Shown: positions 6,587 through 8,221 of the stretch, in pieces
Numbering within the stretch: the stretch's first letter is position 1
How the letters are laid out: every line of letters begins with the position of its first letter
Origin: Bdellovibrionota bacterium
GTDB taxonomy: Bacteria > Bdellovibrionota > Bacteriovoracia > Bacteriovoracales > Bacteriovoracaceae
Assembly (NCBI GenBank): GCA_030836365.1
Contig: JAURQB010000122.1
Coordinates: 1 to 8,221 of the forward strand
Length of the DNA: 8,221 nucleotides
Reading direction: 5' to 3'
Notes under the pieces: model-generated
What the model saw: only the letters and a program-made list of their open reading frames with translations
What the model was told of the DNA's origin: nothing
The model's database searches: none
Translations under genes and position numbers: made by a program

Positions 6587-6619
6587 GAAATTGGCTTTTT
6601 GTCGCTAAGTAGCAATGAG

Positions 6620-7621
6620 CTATTGTCGCTGAGCAAGAAGCTCTTGGCGCTTCTGAGAACGAAGCAGTGCATTTATTTTATCAGCAGAATCAACAGCGTG
6701 ATCCCATGCTGTATATACCTGCTTTTTTGCGTTTGCCCTTAAGTCTCCCGCAACAAATAAACCCTTAACACTCGTTTCGCCTTGAGAGTTTGTCAGGGCA
6801 AAACCTCTTGCATCTAACTCAGCGCCCAGCTGAATAGCGAGTTCATTATAGATAATCATTCCAAGAGAAATGAACGTAAACCCAGACTTTATTTCTTCGC
6901 CTCGATTGGTTTTATAACCAATGAGCTCATGCTTTCGATGATCACCAATGACGTCAATAATTGAGTCTTCATTTAATTTTATGTCATAAAGATCTACGAG
7001 TTTTTTAACGTCCTCAGAAAATTCTTTAGGCGCTTCACCGTTAGTTAGAATAGTAACTGTAGGGCAATCATATCTCTCTTTGAGCATTATTCCGACCCAG
7101 GCAGCCCCATCTCCGTTTCCAAAGACGGTTAAGTTTTGTCCCAGGGAGTGATGGCCATCACAACGTAGGCAATAATCTGCAAGTTGAACATTAGCATACG
7201 GCAAAATAGGACCTATGGAGCCGTTTATCTCAGGCTGAACGTCCATCACTCCTGTACATAAAATAACAAACTGAGAAAAATAAACGTCACCTTTATTGGA
7301 AGTAATTTCAAAAACACCGTCACTGTTTTTTGAAATTTTCTCCACCCCCTCATTTTTTTTGAAAATTAACTTCTCGGAAAATGGATTTTGATTAATCCAA
7401 TTAATTACCTCTTTATTTGGGTCTTCAATTCCTTTTTTAAAGGTAAAATGGGATGGCATGTTTTCAATTTTTGAAACCCAAAAAGCACGAGAGCGCTTTT
7501 TATCTTTTGGGGTTCCAGGAAAAAGTAAACACTCATCATTGTTTAGAACGGTCCTTAGAGTTGCCATAACACCGGCGGATCCTCCGCCGATAACACATAC
7601 GGGAAAAATTTTATTGTTCAT
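6620..7621 (-). CDS. Thioredoxin-reductase-like FAD-dependent oxidoreductase
   Basis: This 333-residue flavoprotein has the two-domain layout and length of low-molecular-weight thioredoxin reductases, which pass electrons to a small disulfide protein. The FAD domain starts with VIGGGSAG (10-17) and includes ILCTG (120-124) and the C-terminal GLFVAGDLR (287-295) with KKQV (299-302). The redox pair is present as YCLRCDG (Cys151, Cys154), matching the family's CATCDG. The second nucleotide-binding motif is GNGDGAA (168-174), where GGGDSA is usual. The NADPH-phosphate motif HRRxxxR is absent (ILTNGEAPKEF, 191-201), so NADPH is probably not the normal donor, or the protein uses another partner. 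Residues 38-60 also differ from the usual flavin-domain sequence. The ATG at 7621 lies three bases after the stop of the CorC-like gene and lacks a clear Shine-Dalgarno, so translation is probably coupled. The true partner protein is not known. Confidence 0.83.
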   Translation of the reverse strand: MNNKIFPVCVIGGGSAGVMATLRTVLNNDECLLFPGTPKDKKRSRAFWVSKIENMPSHFTFKKGIEDPNKEVINWINQNPFSEKLIFKKNEGVEKISKNSDGVFEITSNKGDVYFSQFVILCTGVMDVQPEINGSIGPILPYANVQLADYCLRCDGHHSLGQNLTVFGNGDGAAWVGIMLKERYDCPTVTILTNGEAPKEFSEDVKKLVDLYDIKLNEDSIIDVIGDHRKHELIGYKTNRGEEIKSGFTFISLGMIIYNELAIQLGAELDARGFALTNSQGETSVKGLFVAGDLRANAKKQVYTAWDHAVDSADKINALLRSQKRQELLAQRQ

Positions 7622-7624
7622 TAA

Positions 7625-8221
7625 TTAAACCGGAAAATTTTGGTGATCATTCATATTTTGAATTTTTTTTTCTTGCTCTTCATCTTGTTCTGAATCAGAA
7701 CGATTGAAAATATGTCTTTCTCCATCAACATTTTTCACTCGAACTTCTTTGATTTCAAATTCGTCTACGGAAATGAGCTCAAATGAGAAACCTTCCCAAA
7801 CAATAATTTGTCCATTTTCAGGAAAGCTATTGCCAAGCATATCTAGAACAAAGCCAGCTAATGTTGAGTAGTTATCGTTGAGAGGAATTTTCACATCATA
7901 ATCACTGTCTAGATCACGAAGAGAAATACTTCCTGGAAGAATGAGACCCGTATCACTATGAAGTTTCTCTTGAGTGCTAGCAAGAACCAATTCTTCGTCA
8001 TCATGTTCATCATGAATCTCACCAAGAATTTCTTCAACAATATCCTCCAGAGTGATAATGCCAACAACGATACCATTTTCGTCTTTAACTAGAGACAAAT
8101 GAGTTTTCTTCTTGTTCATATGATCGAAAACAGCGTTAATTTTCATATGCTCATAGACAAAAAACTGAGGCTTTAAATGTTCAAGAATTTTAAATTTTTC
8201 TCTCGCTCCATTTTGAATAAA
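7625..8221 (-). CDS. CBS/CorC-domain (CNNM-type, hemolysin-family) membrane protein, C-terminal part only
   Basis: This is the C-terminal end of an integral membrane protein of the CNNM/CorC (TlyC-like) family, implicated in divalent cation, mainly magnesium, transport or tolerance. The frame is open to the right edge (198 codons), beyond the internal Met at 8146. The upstream residues LKPQFFVYEHMKINAVFD fit the family's second CBS repeat, so the gene starts outside the window and 8146 is not the true start. Next come HLSLVKDENGIVVGIITLED (41-60) and the strongly conserved IVEEILGEIHDEHDDE (61-76) that closes the CBS pair. A CorC/HlyC transporter-associated domain runs from about 92 to 166. 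The tail is very acidic and hydrophilic. The N-terminal transmembrane (DUF21) domain is outside the window. It shares an operon with the flavoprotein gene. Ion specificity cannot be told from this part. Confidence 0.92.
   Translation of the reverse strand, partial: FIQNGAREKFKILEHLKPQFFVYEHMKINAVFDHMNKKKTHLSLVKDENGIVVGIITLEDIVEEILGEIHDEHDDEELVLASTQEKLHSDTGLILPGSISLRDLDSDYDVKIPLNDNYSTLAGFVLDMLGNSFPENGQIIVWEGFSFELISVDEFEIKEVRVKNVDGERHIFNRSDSEQDEEQEKKIQNMNDHQNFPV

Noticed and set aside
6601..6640. Terminator after the flavoprotein gene, from short repeats (AGCGACAA twice, CAAT/ATTG)
   Set aside because: The possible stems are only four pairs long and the direct repeat is short; neither supports a terminator.
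7625..8146. A complete 173-residue CBS/CorC gene starting at the ATG at 8146
   Set aside because: The frame continues to the window edge, and the upstream residues belong to the same CBS domain, so this Met is internal.

Overview
The window is 8,221 bases of AT-rich, gene-dense bacterial DNA. It holds seven protein genes, two of them cut by the window edges, and no RNA gene, mobile element or CRISPR array that I can see. Six genes lie on the minus strand and one, a ComEC-like membrane protein, on the plus strand. The organism is Gram-negative, because the window encodes a signal-peptide-bearing beta-barrel protein ending in phenylalanine. The low GC content, the fused alpha/beta E1 dehydrogenase and the PorV/UPF0164-like barrel would fit a Bdellovibrio-like predator such as the Bacteriovoracaceae. 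That assignment is inference and cannot be proven from this sequence.

Layout, left to right: (1) positions 1-731, minus, most of nadC, running off the left edge. (2) 798-1943, plus, divergent from nadC, a membrane protein that resembles only the competence (channel) domain of ComEC/Rec2. (3) 1946-4108, minus, a fused alpha/beta E1 of a branched-chain 2-oxoacid dehydrogenase; its stop lies two bases from the stop of the ComEC-like gene. (4) 4225-5310, minus, an outer-membrane beta-barrel of the PorV/UPF0164/FadL-like type. (5) 5372-6487, minus, leucine dehydrogenase. (6) 6620-7621, minus, a thioredoxin-reductase-like flavoprotein. (7) 7625 to the right edge, minus, the C-terminal part of a CBS/CorC (CNNM-type) membrane protein, three bases upstream of gene 6.

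Functionally, leucine dehydrogenase deaminates Leu, Val and Ile to their 2-oxoacids, and the E1 enzyme decarboxylates those 2-oxoacids. Together they form the first two steps of branched-chain amino acid breakdown, as expected for an organism that feeds on protein. The barrel gene between them may be unrelated or may bring in a hydrophobic substrate. E2 and E3 of the dehydrogenase complex are not in the window.

The most unusual structure is at 5290-5325. A perfect 11-bp hairpin followed by a T-run, looking like the intrinsic terminator of the leucine dehydrogenase gene, has the GTG start codon of the barrel gene as the first three bases of its loop. An extended -10 promoter (TGaTAGAAT) lies exactly six bases before that GTG. 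This suggests that terminator, promoter and a leaderless start codon are all packed into about 35 bases. Promoter-like sequences were also found upstream of the leucine dehydrogenase and E1 genes, each associated with an inverted repeat. There is no gene-free stretch longer than 300 bases; the longest gaps are 131 and 116 bases.
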